The notes below the pieces were generated by a model that saw only the letters and a list, made by a program, of their open reading frames with translations, was not told where the DNA came from and searched no databases. The translations under genes were made by a program, and so were the position numbers. A stretch of DNA of 64,000 nt, taken from Paenibacillus ottowii. GTDB taxonomy: Bacteria; Bacillota; Bacilli; Paenibacillales; Paenibacillaceae. Each line of letters begins with the position of its first letter. Position 1 is the first letter of the stretch. Location: the NCBI RefSeq assembly GCF_006874425.1, contig NZ_VIJZ01000001.1, positions 558,001 to 622,000 on the forward strand. The letters run 5' to 3'. This document shows positions 33,256 to 43,322 of the stretch, piece after piece.

Positions 33256-36153
33256 ATGACAATGGAAGAGAGCAGCAGACAGGTACCTTGGCAGACGTAT
33301 TACGGACCTAATCTAGGTTATGTGCAGGACCAGTATGAAAAGTATGTAGCGGACCCCGGGACAGTTGATCCGGCTTACCGCGAGCTGTTTGATCAATGGG
33401 GCGAGCCGCCACAATCCGAATATTCGGCTGCTTCCATGATAGACAACAAATTGCAGGGCCCCCCTCCAAATGCTCTGGGGCACCTTGATTCAAACACATT
33501 ACAGAAAGCGGTTACAGCGGGCAAAATGGTGTGGAATATCCGTGAATACGGACATTTGGCCGCCCAAATTGACCCACTGGGACTGGATGAAGAGCAGGAT
33601 ACACGGTTGCTTGATCCAGCATCTTACGGTTTAACTGAACAAGACCTGAAGGCTTTTCCAGCCTCTTTAATATGGGATAACGCTCCTGCGGGAACACTGA
33701 ATGGATGGGAAGCCATTCAACGGCTACGTGTAGCATACACGGGACCGATTGCCTATGAATTTAGTCATATTCATAACGAGGAGGAACGTAGCTGGTTGAA
33801 TAGCTATGCTGAATCCGGTTGGTCCTCCAAGCCACTTACAACACAGGAACGCAAGTCTTTGCTGGGCAGATTAATAGAAGTAGAACAGTTCGAAGAGTTC
33901 CTGCATAAAACATTCGTTGGGCAGAAACGTTTTTCCATCGAGGGTAATGATGTGCTTGTCCCTGTACTCGACGAGATTATTCGTCTAACTACAAATGCGG
34001 GAGCAAGTCATGTCCTGATGGGGATGGCGCATCGCGGCCGTCTCAATGTACTAGCACATGTGCTGGGCAAGCCTTACAGCAAAATTTTCTCTGAATTTCA
34101 TCATTCGCCGAATAAGGATCTGATACCGTCGGAAGGTTCCACAGGAATCAACTACGGTTGGACTGGGGATGTAAAATACCATCTGGGCGCAGATCGTTTT
34201 GTAAAAGATGGGGAAGCCGTGCAGGCCCGTCTGACATTGGCGAACAACCCAAGTCACCTGGAGTATGTCAATCCGGTGGTGCAAGGATTTTCGCGTGCAG
34301 CACAGGAAGACCGCAGTGAAGCAGGCTATCCGAAGCTGGATGTCAGCAAGGCGGCTACCATTATTATGCACGGTGATGCGGCATTCCCGGGTGAAGGTAT
34401 CGTAGCCGAATCACTTAATTTTACGAATTTGCGCGGCTTCCGTAATGGCGGTACAGTGCATATCATTGTCAACAATCGTCTGGGCTTTACGACAGAGAGT
34501 GTTGATTCACGTTCAACCCGTTATGCCAGCGATCTGGCTAAGGGTTACGAAATTCCGATTGTACACGTGAACGCGGATAATCCAGAGGCTTGTATTGCTG
34601 CCGCTCGTATGGCCGGCGAATACCGCAATCGTTTCAAAAAGGATTTTCTGATTGATCTGATTGGTTACCGTCGTTATGGTCACAATGAATCCGACGACCC
34701 AGAAACAACCCAACCGCTGGTATATCGTAAGGTGAAAAATCATCCAACGGTTAGCAAATTGTATGCTCAAAAGCTGATGAAGCAGGGCATTGTCGATGAA
34801 GGGTATACTGCCAGTCTTATCGATAAGGTCCAAACCCGACTGAAGGAAGCGCATGAGCATGTGAAGAATCAACCGGAAGAAGAGCCAGAATTTACAGCTG
34901 TGAAGGCGAAAAAGAATCAGAGCACACCGGTCCGTACGGCGGTTGAATTGAAAAAGCTGCGCCAAATCAATGAAAACTTGCTCAAATGGCCACAGGCTTT
35001 TCATGTATATCCGAAGCTGGAACGAATTTTGCAACGTAGAAAAACAGCTCTGAACGAGGGTGAAAAGGTAGATTGGAGCTTGGCGGAGACGCTGGCTTTG
35101 GCCACCATTCTAGCAGACGGCAAGCCTATTCGTATGACAGGTCAGGATGCGGAGCGAGCTACTTTTGCTCATCGTAACCTTGTGCTGCATGAGCCTGAAA
35201 CTGGGCGTACCCATTGCCCGCTGCATACATTGCCGGAAGCACGTGCTTCGTTCAGTATTCATAACAGTCCATTGTCTGAGGCGTCGGTTCTCGGCTTCGA
35301 GTATGGGTATAACGTGTTTTCTCCTGAGACGTTGGTTATTTGGGAGGCGCAATTCGGCGATTTTGCCAACTGTGCGCAGGTTATTTTTGACCAATTCATT
35401 TCCGCCGGCCGTGCCAAATGGAGACAGAAGTCCAGTCTGGTAATGCTGTTGCCGCACGGTAGCGAGGGACAAGGGCCAGAGCATTCGAGTGCACGTCTGG
35501 AGCGTTTCCTCCAGTTGTCTGCACAAAATAACTGGACTGTCGCCAATTTGAGCAGCGCCTCACAGTATTTCCACCTGCTGCGCCGTCAGGCTGCATTAAG
35601 CGAAAGCGAGGAAGCACGTCCGCTTGTGATGATGTCGCCCAAGAGCCTGATTCGCAACAATCGTGTCGCTTCGCCTGCTTCTGAATTCAGCGAGGGAACA
35701 TTCCGTCCTGTGTTGGAACAACCTGGTCTGGGATCACGTCCGGATCGCGTAGAGCGCATTATACTGTGCAGCGGCAAGATTGCCATTGATCTGGAGGAAG
35801 CGTTGGAGAAGGATAAGAACGGGAATGAGGCCGAAGAGCGTCTGCACATTATTCGTGTGGAGCAGCTATATCCTTTCCCGGCAGAGGAAATTCGGAATAT
35901 TTTCAGCCGCTTCCCACATGTGAAGGAGTTTGTATGGGCTCAGGAAGAACCTAAAAATATGGGCGCCTGGAGTTATATGGAGCCTCGCCTGCGAGAGGTT
36001 GTGCCACAGGGAGCGGAAATTCGCTACGCAGGCAGACCGGATCGTTCCAGCCCGGCGAGCGGTTATCAGCAAGTACACAGCCTAGAACAACAGCGAATTA
36101 TTCAATCGGCGTTGAAGCAGGATTCCAAAAACAATATTACACTGGGGAGGTAG
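33256..36153 (+). CDS. odhA: 2-oxoglutarate dehydrogenase E1 component
   Basis: A 965-residue thiamine diphosphate enzyme that decarboxylates 2-oxoglutarate in the TCA cycle and passes the succinyl group to OdhB. Recognisable blocks include the N-terminal [45 protein letters not shown], the thiamine site [17 protein letters not shown] ... NNRLGFTT, the [13 protein letters not shown] block, and the C-terminal [23 protein letters not shown] and [22 protein letters not shown]. Length is close to B. subtilis OdhA (about 944). The ATG has GGAGGG upstream. odhB follows five bases after the stop region. Confidence 0.97.
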   Translation: MTMEESSRQVPWQTYYGPNLGYVQDQYEKYVADPGTVDPAYRELFDQWGEPPQSEYSAASMIDNKLQGPPPNALGHLDSNTLQKAVTAGKMVWNIREYGHLAAQIDPLGLDEEQDTRLLDPASYGLTEQDLKAFPASLIWDNAPAGTLNGWEAIQRLRVAYTGPIAYEFSHIHNEEERSWLNSYAESGWSSKPLTTQERKSLLGRLIEVEQFEEFLHKTFVGQKRFSIEGNDVLVPVLDEIIRLTTNAGASHVLMGMAHRGRLNVLAHVLGKPYSKIFSEFHHSPNKDLIPSEGSTGINYGWTGDVKYHLGADRFVKDGEAVQARLTLANNPSHLEYVNPVVQGFSRAAQEDRSEAGYPKLDVSKAATIIMHGDAAFPGEGIVAESLNFTNLRGFRNGGTVHIIVNNRLGFTTESVDSRSTRYASDLAKGYEIPIVHVNADNPEACIAAARMAGEYRNRFKKDFLIDLIGYRRYGHNESDDPETTQPLVYRKVKNHPTVSKLYAQKLMKQGIVDEGYTASLIDKVQTRLKEAHEHVKNQPEEEPEFTAVKAKKNQSTPVRTAVELKKLRQINENLLKWPQAFHVYPKLERILQRRKTALNEGEKVDWSLAETLALATILADGKPIRMTGQDAERATFAHRNLVLHEPETGRTHCPLHTLPEARASFSIHNSPLSEASVLGFEYGYNVFSPETLVIWEAQFGDFANCAQVIFDQFISAGRAKWRQKSSLVMLLPHGSEGQGPEHSSARLERFLQLSAQNNWTVANLSSASQYFHLLRRQAALSESEEARPLVMMSPKSLIRNNRVASPASEFSEGTFRPVLEQPGLGSRPDRVERIILCSGKIAIDLEEALEKDKNGNEAEERLHIIRVEQLYPFPAEEIRNIFSRFPHVKEFVWAQEEPKNMGAWSYMEPRLREVVPQGAEIRYAGRPDRSSPASGYQQVHSLEQQRIIQSALKQDSKNNITLGR

Positions 36154-36158
36154 CGGCT

Positions 36159-37451
36159 GTGAGCGATATTATAGTGCCAGCAATGGGAGAATCCATCACG
36201 GAAGGAACAATCTCCAAATGGCTTGTGAAGGAAGGGGATTCCGTAGGACAGGGAGATGTTCTTCTGGAGCTGGAAACGGATAAGGTTAATCTGGAAATTA
36301 GTGCGGAAGAAGCAGGTGTGGTCCAAAAAATCCTTCGTCAGGAGGGGGACACCGTGGTTATCGGTGAAGCTGTTGGCTTGATCGGAAGCGGCAGTGCGGA
36401 AGCAACCGGGGCCGGAGAAGCCGCAGCGACTCAAGCGCCTGAGGCGCCGTCTGCAGCAACTTCACCAGCTTCCGTAGAAAGCGGCGGTAAAGCAGTAGAA
36501 AAGCCTGCACCGCCAATTCCCTCCAATAGCGACGGGAATGGTCAGACGGCATCACCATCCGCCCGAAAGCTGGCGCGTGAGCGCGGGATTAATCTGGAGC
36601 AGGTACAGGGAAAGGACCCGCTCGGACGTGTGTTCCAGGAAGACGTAAAAACGCATAACAGTGCTGAAGCATCACGTACAGCATCTGTACCTTCGCCTCC
36701 TGCTGCTGGCAAGCCTGTGACTCCGTCCCCAGCTCATACAGAGTATAGTAAGCCTGTGGAGCGGCAACGGATGTCCCGTCGGAGAGCAACGATTGCCAAG
36801 CGTCTTGTGGAAGCACAACAAACAGCCGCCATGCTGACCACTTTTAATGAAGTGGATATGACTGCCATTCTCGATGTGCGTAAACGCCGTAAAGATAAGT
36901 TCAAAGAGAAGCACGATGTAGGGTTAGGTTTCATGTCCTTCTTTACGAAGGCAGTGGTTGGTGCGCTCAAGCGTTTCCCTATGGTGAATGCAGAAATCAA
37001 TGGTGATGATATCGTACTGAAAAAATACTATGATATCGGGATTGCTGTATCTGCCAAGGAAGGTTTGGTCGTTCCCGTTGTCCGGGATGCTGATCGCCTT
37101 GGTTTTGCTGAAATTGAGAAGAGCATTGCGGATTTGGCTAGCAAAGCCCGCTCCAATTCTCTTTCGCTGGCAGACTTGCAAGGGGGAACTTTTACCATAA
37201 CCAACGGAGGTATTTTCGGTTCCCTGCTGTCTACGCCAATACTGAATACGCCGCAAGTAGGTATTTTGGGCATGCATAAAATTCAGCTCCGCCCGATTGC
37301 CATCGACGAGGAACGTATGGAAAATCGTCCGATGATGTATATCGCGTTGTCCTACGACCACCGTATTATTGATGGTAGCGAGGCGGTTCGTTTTCTGGTA
37401 ACGGTCAAAGAATTGCTGGAAGATCCCGAATCATTGTTGCTGGAAGGATAA
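36159..37451 (+). CDS. odhB: 2-oxoglutarate dehydrogenase E2 (dihydrolipoyl succinyltransferase)
   Basis: A 430-residue acyltransferase. The lipoyl domain (residues 1-75) has the lipoylated Lys in [12 protein letters not shown] Pro/Ala-rich linker and the E3-binding domain ([25 protein letters not shown], about 130-165) follow, and then the catalytic core ending [16 protein letters not shown], whose His and Asp are the active residues. The start is GTG at 36159 with GGGGAGG eight bases upstream. With odhA it forms the complex core; E3 is not in this window. A terminator follows. Confidence 0.97.
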   Translation: MSDIIVPAMGESITEGTISKWLVKEGDSVGQGDVLLELETDKVNLEISAEEAGVVQKILRQEGDTVVIGEAVGLIGSGSAEATGAGEAAATQAPEAPSAATSPASVESGGKAVEKPAPPIPSNSDGNGQTASPSARKLARERGINLEQVQGKDPLGRVFQEDVKTHNSAEASRTASVPSPPAAGKPVTPSPAHTEYSKPVERQRMSRRRATIAKRLVEAQQTAAMLTTFNEVDMTAILDVRKRRKDKFKEKHDVGLGFMSFFTKAVVGALKRFPMVNAEINGDDIVLKKYYDIGIAVSAKEGLVVPVVRDADRLGFAEIEKSIADLASKARSNSLSLADLQGGTFTITNGGIFGSLLSTPILNTPQVGILGMHKIQLRPIAIDEERMENRPMMYIALSYDHRIIDGSEAVRFLVTVKELLEDPESLLLEG

Positions 37452-37492
37452 CATAAATCTGGCGAGTGTATCACCTCTGCACGTTCATGACA

Positions 37493-37522
37493 AAAGCAGG
37501 CTCTTGCGGGTCTGCTTTTTTT
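37493..37522 (+). terminator. Terminator of odhAB
   Basis: An 11-base stem (37493-37503 with 37508-37518, loop TTGC), including AAAGCAG with CTGCTTT, runs into a T-tract. Confidence 0.88.
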
Positions 37523-37591
37523 CCTGCATAGTACTAACATAAGGCTATAGACAGTACAGACATTCAGATACAGAGAAGGGCGGGAACTGTT

Positions 37592-38122
37592 TTGGACAAA
37601 GACTTGCGCTATCCGATTGGACCATTCGTGATTCCAGATACGATTACAGAAGAGCAACGGATCACATGGATTGACGACATTGCTGAATTGCCTGGAAAAC
37701 TGCGTCAGGCGGTCGAAGGACTGAATGAACAGCAGCTCAATACGCCTTATCGCGAAGGGGGATGGACGATTCGGCAAGTTGTGCATCATTTGGCAGACAG
37801 TCATATGAATAGCTATATCCGTTTTAAGCTGGCGCTGACCGAGGATACACCGACAATCAAGCCCTATGATGAGGGGCGCTGGGCCGAAATACCAGATGCT
37901 AGGGAGCTTCCGCTGGAACCCTCGTTGCAACTGCTGGAGGGACTACATGAACGTTGGGTGACCATGTTGCGTTCGTTGGGGGAAGATCAGCTGCACCGAA
38001 CATTTATTCATCCTGAATCAGGCCAGACGATCCGTCTGGAACGAAACATTGGCATCTATGCCTGGCATGGCAAACATCACACAGCTCATATTACTTCCCT
38101 GAAAGAACGAAATGCTTGGTGA
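37592..38122 (+). CDS. yfiT: YfiT/DinB-family metal-dependent protein
   Basis: A 176-residue protein matching B. subtilis YfiT over its length: [65 protein letters not shown], and a C-terminal [12 protein letters not shown]. Three His residues (in VVHHLADSH and WHGKHHTAH) bind a divalent metal. YfiT-type proteins are reported as bacillithiol transferases or predicted hydrolases, so a role in thiol-linked detoxification is likely. The start is TTG at 37592 with AAGGGCGGG upstream. A shared terminator follows. Confidence 0.9.
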   Translation: MDKDLRYPIGPFVIPDTITEEQRITWIDDIAELPGKLRQAVEGLNEQQLNTPYREGGWTIRQVVHHLADSHMNSYIRFKLALTEDTPTIKPYDEGRWAEIPDARELPLEPSLQLLEGLHERWVTMLRSLGEDQLHRTFIHPESGQTIRLERNIGIYAWHGKHHTAHITSLKERNAW

Positions 38123-38161
38123 TTAATTCAGAAATGATACCATGTTGAAATATAAAGGAAT

Positions 38162-38213
38162 ACAAAAGAAACCTTTAAAGCACGATAAAAGTGACTTTAA
38201 AGGTTTCTTTTGT
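38162..38213. terminator. Bidirectional terminator, perfect 19-bp stem
   Basis: Arms 38162-38180 and 38195-38213 are perfectly complementary, A-rich on one flank and T-rich on the other, between the yfiT gene and the convergent alpha/beta hydrolase gene. Confidence 0.9.
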
Positions 38214-38223
38214 TAATTTCTCA

Positions 38224-39228
38224 CTAGGATGATGACTTGGATGATGCTGATAAACTGGATGCTTCAGAGGCTCCAGACAAAATGGAAACAGAGGTCTCCC
38301 CTGTGTTAATATGACGGTCAAGCCAGTCCACGATATCATTCATTACCTCGTCGCGATTGGTTTCATGCAGCATCTCATGGCGACCGTCAGGATAGAGGCG
38401 ATACTCCACGTCTTGAAGCTCTAGGCTTCTATACATATCCACTAGCGACAACACACCTTTGCCGAACAAGCCCACTGGATCACGATCCCCGGCAAAAATA
38501 TAAACGGGTAGTTTGGGATTGATTTTTTTCAGCGATGAAGGCCAGTGGATTTCTTGCAAAAGCCTAAAAAAATCAAGAAAAAAGCCTGTCGTGCAAATAG
38601 CTCCGCATAATGGGTCGTGCACGAATTGATCTACTTCATCAGGATCACGAGACAGCCAGTCGAACGCTGTACGCACAGGGCGAAAGGCACGGTTAAAGCC
38701 GCCAAAGACCATAGCGTTGAGCAACATGCTGCGATGATCCATTCCCTGCAGTTTGGCTTGCAGCAGAGCAACCTGCTCTCCGAGTTTCAGCAGTCCACGC
38801 CGGCCATTGGTTCCTGATAAAATAAACCCGTGATACGACTGCTGATCATCATACATAACTTTTTGGGTTAAAAAGGACCCCATGCTGTGACCTAGTAAAA
38901 AACGAGGTTGATCAGGGAATTCCTTGGCCACAATTTCGCCTAGCTCCAGCATGCCTTTTGCCATTCGATTGAATGCATTTGCTCCCGGCATACCCAGCTT
39001 ATCAGGATCACCAGCTGTGCGCCCATGGCCGATATGATCGTTAGCATACACACCGTAGCCAGAAGCAGTGAGCTTTTCAGCCAGCTGAATGTAGCGGTAG
39101 GACGTCTCACACATGCCATGCGAAACTTGAACGATCCCTTTGACGGGAACATCTTGCTCGGGCAGCCAGCGGTAGGCAAAAAGCTCTGTTCCGTCATCTT
39201 CAGCGATGGTGAAGGTGTATTCCCGCAT
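38224..39228 (-). CDS. Alpha/beta hydrolase (lysophospholipase/monoglyceride lipase-like)
   Basis: A 334-residue cytoplasmic hydrolase. VQVSHGMCETSYRYIQLAEKL and YANDHIGHGRT are typical of the YtpA/monoacylglycerol lipase group. The nucleophile elbow is LLGHSMGSF near residue 115, and the catalytic Asp and His lie in IFAGDRDPVG and YPDGRHEMLHE. The last 25 residues are a Ser/Ala-rich tail. It starts 25 bases after the manA stop on the same strand, so the two are probably cotranscribed. The substrate is unproven. Confidence 0.88.
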   Translation of the reverse strand: MREYTFTIAEDDGTELFAYRWLPEQDVPVKGIVQVSHGMCETSYRYIQLAEKLTASGYGVYANDHIGHGRTAGDPDKLGMPGANAFNRMAKGMLELGEIVAKEFPDQPRFLLGHSMGSFLTQKVMYDDQQSYHGFILSGTNGRRGLLKLGEQVALLQAKLQGMDHRSMLLNAMVFGGFNRAFRPVRTAFDWLSRDPDEVDQFVHDPLCGAICTTGFFLDFFRLLQEIHWPSSLKKINPKLPVYIFAGDRDPVGLFGKGVLSLVDMYRSLELQDVEYRLYPDGRHEMLHETNRDEVMNDIVDWLDRHINTGETSVSILSGASEASSLSASSKSSS

Positions 39229-39253
39229 GATCAGACATCACATCCTTTAAGCT

Positions 39254-40228
39254 TTAAGGAAGATAAGATCTAAGTACGGTCATTCCGTCATTTAGCGTGT
39301 AACCGCCGAGATTAGCGGGGAGTAGGAAGCAATCTCCTGCTTTACATGAAAGGGATTCCATATTATTGTCCCATGTTATGGTCCCACTGCCTTCGCAAAC
39401 CACAAGAATAGTGAAGCTGTCTTCCGTTGTAGAAAGTGTCCAACTTCCATCTACAATACCCTTTTCTACAACAAAATACTCACAGGATGCCAGTTGGAGC
39501 CATTCTCCAGGCTGCAAGCCATCCGTTTTCATCGTTGTTGCGCCTGCACCTTCGTAGGAAGTTACATTAAGGGAGTCCTCGATGTGCAGCTCACGAGGTT
39601 TGCCGTCCAGACCGGGGCGGTTGTAGTCATATAAACGATAGGTCGTATCCGAATTTTGCTGGATTTCAGCAACAACAACACCCGCACACAGTGCATGTAC
39701 GGTTCCAGCAGGAATGAAGAATGTATCGCCTGCTTCAACTGGAACCTGGCGCAAACTGCCCATGATATCTCCGCTCTCAAGAGCTGTACGCAGACTTTCA
39801 CGAGTTACACCTTCGGTCAGACCATAAATAATTTTGGCATCCGGCTTGGCATCAAGCACATACCACATTTCAGTTTTTCCTAATTCTCCAGCTGGAAGTC
39901 CAGCGTAATCATCTGTGGGATGCACCTGAACCGATAAGTCATCATTACAATCCAGTAGCTTGATCAAAAGTGGAAAACGTCCGCCTTTTTTCGATACGCC
40001 CTTTGCCCCAAGCCAATCCTGTCCATAGGTCTGGCGAATTTCATCCAGTCCTTTTCCAGCCAGCTCGCCATTGATAACCGTTGTTGTTCCATTCGGATGA
40101 TCGGCAATCATCCATCCTTCACCAATATGTCCTTCTGGTGGGGTCAGACCAAATTGTTCTAAGGCTCGTCCTCCCCAAACTCTCTCTTTGAACTCAGGTT
40201 GAAATTGCAGCGGGTATGGCTTTAGCAT
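39254..40228 (-). CDS. manA: Mannose-6-phosphate isomerase, class I
   Basis: A 324-residue zinc isomerase interconverting mannose-6-phosphate and fructose-6-phosphate. The N-terminus LQFQPEFKERVWGGRAL and GEGWMIADHPNG are typical; zinc ligands lie in LSVQVHPTDDYAG and TEMWYVLDAKPDA, with a third His in FIPAGTVHALCAGVVVAEIQQNSDTTYRLYDYNR. The ATG at 40228 has GGAGGAGAG upstream; the ORF extends 32 codons further without a site. It feeds exopolysaccharide precursors or mannose use. Confidence 0.93.
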   Translation of the reverse strand: MLKPYPLQFQPEFKERVWGGRALEQFGLTPPEGHIGEGWMIADHPNGTTTVINGELAGKGLDEIRQTYGQDWLGAKGVSKKGGRFPLLIKLLDCNDDLSVQVHPTDDYAGLPAGELGKTEMWYVLDAKPDAKIIYGLTEGVTRESLRTALESGDIMGSLRQVPVEAGDTFFIPAGTVHALCAGVVVAEIQQNSDTTYRLYDYNRPGLDGKPRELHIEDSLNVTSYEGAGATTMKTDGLQPGEWLQLASCEYFVVEKGIVDGSWTLSTTEDSFTILVVCEGSGTITWDNNMESLSCKAGDCFLLPANLGGYTLNDGMTVLRSYLP

Positions 40229-40396
40229 AGTTTCTCTCCTCCAAAATGAGTAATGACTACGATCTAACTGAATCAGGAAATCAAAACGTGCCGCTGGGCA
40301 ATAAATCAGGATGGATAGGCCCATATGGCGCTAAAAATATATGTAAGGCGGCTAAAAAAGCAGCTCATTACCTAAATACGCGAGAATACCCCGACA

Positions 40397-40978
40397 TTAT
40401 TTCTTTTCAACGGCCACTACGTAAGGTGAAGCATCTCGTTGTAATTGACGGTAAATAATGCTTTGACCGCTGGAGACTGGAAGGGCAGAAGCCCATTGAA
40501 GGACGGCTTCTGCTTCTTCCCTGCCGCCGGCATGCCCAGGATATAATACGGCAGTCAGAATCCCACGTGGCCGCAGCAACTGCAAGGCAGCTTCAAGTGC
40601 GACGAGTGTGCTGTCTGTATGCGTGATGACCGTAGGATCAGCCCCTTCGGACGGCAAGTAGCCGAGGTTAAACATGACCGCAGCCACTTTGCCATGCAGC
40701 CGGTCTGGAATGGCCTGCTGCATTTGCTCATGGCCTTGCAGCAACAGTGATACTTCTGCTATTGAAGGGGAAGTGTCTTCTTCCAGCCGACGACGGGCGT
40801 AATCCAAGGCTTCCTGCTGGATATCGAAGCCGTAGACATGCCCCCGTTTGCCAGCTGCTTTAGCTAGAAACAACGTATCTGCGCCTGTGCCGACGGTGGC
40901 GTCTATAGCAGTATCGCCTGGCTGCACCCGCGCAGCTACCAATTGATGAGCATAGCTCAGAACAGACAGGAATCCCAT
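40397..40978 (-). CDS. mnmM: tRNA 5-(aminomethyl)-2-thiouridine methyltransferase MnmM (YtqB)
   Basis: A 193-residue class I methyltransferase. Motif I is AIDATVGTGADTLFLAKAAG near residue 25, then VYGFDIQQEALDYARRRL, VMFNLGYLPS and HTDSTLVALEAALQLLRPRGILTAVLYPGHAGG. B. subtilis YtqB has been identified as MnmM, which methylates nm5s2U to mnm5s2U at the wobble position of certain tRNAs. The ATG (40976-40978) abuts the ytqA stop, so the pair is translationally coupled as in Bacillus. Confidence 0.92.
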   Translation of the reverse strand: MGFLSVLSYAHQLVAARVQPGDTAIDATVGTGADTLFLAKAAGKRGHVYGFDIQQEALDYARRRLEEDTSPSIAEVSLLLQGHEQMQQAIPDRLHGKVAAVMFNLGYLPSEGADPTVITHTDSTLVALEAALQLLRPRGILTAVLYPGHAGGREEAEAVLQWASALPVSSGQSIIYRQLQRDASPYVVAVEKK

Positions 40979-41932
40979 TTAAGACTTCCTCCAGTATTTT
41001 CCCTGCCACGTTTCACGTGATTTCAGTTCATTATCAATGCCGTTCAGCACTTCCCATTTCTTAAGCGACCACATGGGACCCATCAGTAAATCGCGGGGGG
41101 CATCTCCGGTCAACCGATGAACGATCATTTCAGGGGGCAAAAACTCCAGCGTATCTACAATGAGCTTAATGTACTCGTCCTTTTCCAAAAAGCGTAGCAA
41201 TCCTGCTTCGTACTGCTTGACCATCGGCGTTTTGCGCATGAGATGCAGCAGATGGATTTTGATGCCCTGCACATCCATAGCTGCTACTGCACGTCCTGTA
41301 TCGAGCATCATTTCATGCGTCTCCAGGGGCAGACCATAAATAATATGGGCACACACACGGATATTTCGCTTACGCAGCTTTTCCACGGCATCCAGATAAC
41401 ATTGAGTATCATGAGCGCGATTAATCAGCTCAGAGGTCGATTCATGGACGGTTTGCAGCCCCATTTCGACCCACAAATACGTGCGTTCGTTCAGCTCGGC
41501 TAAATAATCCACGACATCATCAGGCAGGCAATCCGGACGTGTAGCGATGGACAGACCGACAACGCCGGGCTGCTCTAAAATAACCTCAAAGTATTCTCGC
41601 AGCTCTTCAACCGGGGCATATGTATTCGTGTAGGCTTGAAAATAGCCAATATATTTAGCGTTGGGCCATTTTAAATGCTGGCGGTCCCGAATCGTATTAA
41701 ACTGGGTGACCAAATCATCACGGCGACGTCCGGCAAAATCACCTGATCCGCGTGCACTACAAAAGGTACAACCCCCTTTGGCGATGGAACCATCGCGATT
41801 TGGACAGGTAAAACCCGCATCCAGCATGACTTTAAATACTTTATTTTGAAATTGCTCGTGCATTTCGTAATTCCAGGTATGGAACCGTTTATCTCCCCAC
41901 TGGAGAGGAGCAGGCAACAAATCTGTTTTCAT
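40979..41932 (-). CDS. ytqA: Radical SAM protein, TIGR01212/YtqA family
   Basis: A 317-residue radical SAM protein. The cluster motif is spread as CPNRDGSIAKGGCTFC near residue 45, followed by IGYFQAYTNTYAPVEELREYFE, GLSIATRPDCLPDDVVDYL and VEMGLQTVHESTSELINRAHD. YtqA is conserved next to YtqB/MnmM; a role in the same tRNA modification path has been suggested by context but its reaction is not established. The gene is the upstream member of the ytqA-mnmM operon. Confidence 0.92.
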   Translation of the reverse strand: MKTDLLPAPLQWGDKRFHTWNYEMHEQFQNKVFKVMLDAGFTCPNRDGSIAKGGCTFCSARGSGDFAGRRRDDLVTQFNTIRDRQHLKWPNAKYIGYFQAYTNTYAPVEELREYFEVILEQPGVVGLSIATRPDCLPDDVVDYLAELNERTYLWVEMGLQTVHESTSELINRAHDTQCYLDAVEKLRKRNIRVCAHIIYGLPLETHEMMLDTGRAVAAMDVQGIKIHLLHLMRKTPMVKQYEAGLLRFLEKDEYIKLIVDTLEFLPPEMIVHRLTGDAPRDLLMGPMWSLKKWEVLNGIDNELKSRETWQGKYWRKS

Positions 41933-42042
41933 GGGTGTACTCCTTTTTTTACGATCACCCTATTGTAACAAAATTCAATCTTAAATGGGAATCACTTGAC
42001 CGAGAAAGTCATTAAAAAGTGCGGATTTTATGGCTTTCCGGA

Positions 42043-42071
42043 TTGAAAAAGGTTACACAATATGTTATATT
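42043..42071 (+). promoter_or_regulatory. Sigma-A promoter of the 65-residue gene
   Basis: TTGAAA (42043-42048) and TATATT (42066-42071) are 17 bases apart, predicting a start near 42078 and a leader of about 160 bases. Confidence 0.75.
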
Positions 42072-42077
42072 GTAAGC

Positions 42078-42238
42078 GGTGCCAGACATATGATAAAAGG
42101 ACTGTTTTTATCCTGAAGATAAAAAGTTATCAGTCGCTAATGATTATTCTTCAGGGAGGCAGCTGTGCTGTTTCTATCGCCTGCTTTAGGGGAAGTGCAC
42201 GTCGGTTCCATCACAAATAACCCGTGAGGTGATCTTTT
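42078..42238 (+). promoter_or_regulatory. Structured leader with a hairpin over the ribosome site
   Basis: Three stems are visible: GATAAAA/TTTTATC (42092-42098 with 42106-42112), CCTGAAGATAA with TTATTCTTCAGG (42112-42122 with 42144-42155), and CCATCAC with GTGAGG (42208-42214 with 42224-42229). The third covers the GAGG ribosome site of the downstream gene. The first two share C42112, so they may be alternatives. No known riboswitch class was recognised; a regulatory role is inference. Confidence 0.5.
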
Positions 42239-42436
42239 ATGGAAACGCAGGATAAGACGCGTATGGATAAAGTTACGGTTGAGTTGACCTTTGATGAGGC
42301 GTTAGCATTGACGGGTGTCCGTTTTGGACAGGATCGTCAGATTGGAACGTCTGCACGTCAAAAAATCAGAGCCGCTTGCCAAAAGACAATTGATTTTTCA
42401 CCTGCTGATGGGGTAGACTATGAACAATTAAATTAG
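42239..42436 (+). CDS. Small hypothetical protein, 65 residues
   Basis: A charged soluble protein (KVTVELTFDEALALTGVRFGQDRQIGTSARQKIRAACQKTIDF) with a GAGG-led start. The helix-rich layout and absence of Cys give no clue to function. Its long structured leader and own promoter and terminator show it is an independently controlled gene. It lies between ytqA-mnmM and trmB. Confidence 0.72.
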   Translation: METQDKTRMDKVTVELTFDEALALTGVRFGQDRQIGTSARQKIRAACQKTIDFSPADGVDYEQLN

Positions 42437-42460
42437 TTGGACCCCAATCCAAATATATTG

Positions 42461-42510
42461 AAAAAGGAATTTCATTTCCGTATCTTCAAGCGGGGGTGAA
42501 ATTCCTTTTT
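42461..42510 (+). terminator. Terminator of the 65-residue gene
   Basis: AAAAAGGAATTTCA (42461-42474) pairs perfectly with TGAAATTCCTTTTT (42497-42510). Confidence 0.9.
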
Positions 42511-42540
42511 CCTTGATAACAGAGTATATGGAGGAGTAAC

Positions 42541-43254
42541 ATGCGTTTACGCGGAAGAAAAGGAATACGTGAAAGTCTAGAAGAACAGCAAGATCTGGTC
42601 ATCTTGGAACCATCACAGTATAAGGGGAAATGGCAGCAGCTTTTTGGTAATGATCGTCCCATTCATGTGGAATTTGGCATGGGTAAAGGGCAATTTATAA
42701 GCCAAATGAGCTACCGAAATCCAGAGGTTAACTATATCGGCTTTGATATGTATGATGAGCTGGTTCGCCGTGCTACTGAAAAATCCCGTCTGGCCTGGAG
42801 TGATTCAGAGGTTGTTACACCGCCTAATATCAAGTTGGCCCTGGCAAATATCGAACAGATCGAAAATGTTTTTGAACCAGGAGAAGTAGAACGCATTTAT
42901 CTGAATTTTAGCGATCCCTGGCCTAAAGCCAAGCATGCACGCCGTCGTTTGACGCATCCGCGTTTTTTGGACAAGTACCGTCAGCTTTTGAACAGCAAAG
43001 GGCAAATTCATTTTAAGACGGACTCGGAGACACTGTTTGAGTTTTCTCTGAATTCATTCGCCGACAGCGGTCTGCAAATGACGAACATTTCGTTAAACCT
43101 TCATCGTGACGGAATCAATGAGGAGCATGTCATGACGGAATATGAACAGAAGTTTATGGGTAAAGGTATGAACATTCATCGTGTCGAGGTGTTGATTGGG
43201 AAAGACGCTTTGGCAGAGTACGAAAAAACACGGCTCGAAAAATACGGAAAGTAA
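42541..43254 (+). CDS. trmB: tRNA (guanine-N7-)-methyltransferase
   Basis: A 237-residue enzyme that makes m7G46 in tRNA. The SAM-binding motif is IHVEFGMGKGQFI near residue 40, then NYIGFDMYDELVRRA, and the TrmB hallmark IYLNFSDPWPKAKHARRRLTHPRFL near residue 120. The length is typical, and GGAGG precedes the ATG. A bidirectional hairpin separates it from the convergent glycosyltransferase gene. Confidence 0.97.
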   Translation: MRLRGRKGIRESLEEQQDLVILEPSQYKGKWQQLFGNDRPIHVEFGMGKGQFISQMSYRNPEVNYIGFDMYDELVRRATEKSRLAWSDSEVVTPPNIKLALANIEQIENVFEPGEVERIYLNFSDPWPKAKHARRRLTHPRFLDKYRQLLNSKGQIHFKTDSETLFEFSLNSFADSGLQMTNISLNLHRDGINEEHVMTEYEQKFMGKGMNIHRVEVLIGKDALAEYEKTRLEKYGK

Positions 43255-43278
43255 CCATAGACAAAAATAAATAAAGTA

Positions 43279-43322
43279 AACCAAACAGGGTGCTTCCTTT
43301 TAGGAAAGCACCCTGTTTGGTT
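43279..43322. terminator. Bidirectional terminator overlapping the 3' end of the glycosyltransferase gene
   Basis: AACCAAACAGGGTGCTTCC (43279-43297) pairs with GGAAAGCACCCTGTTTGGTT (43303-43322) with one bulge. The minus-strand gene's stop codon (43300-43302) lies in the loop; the minus side continues into T-rich sequence. Confidence 0.85.
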
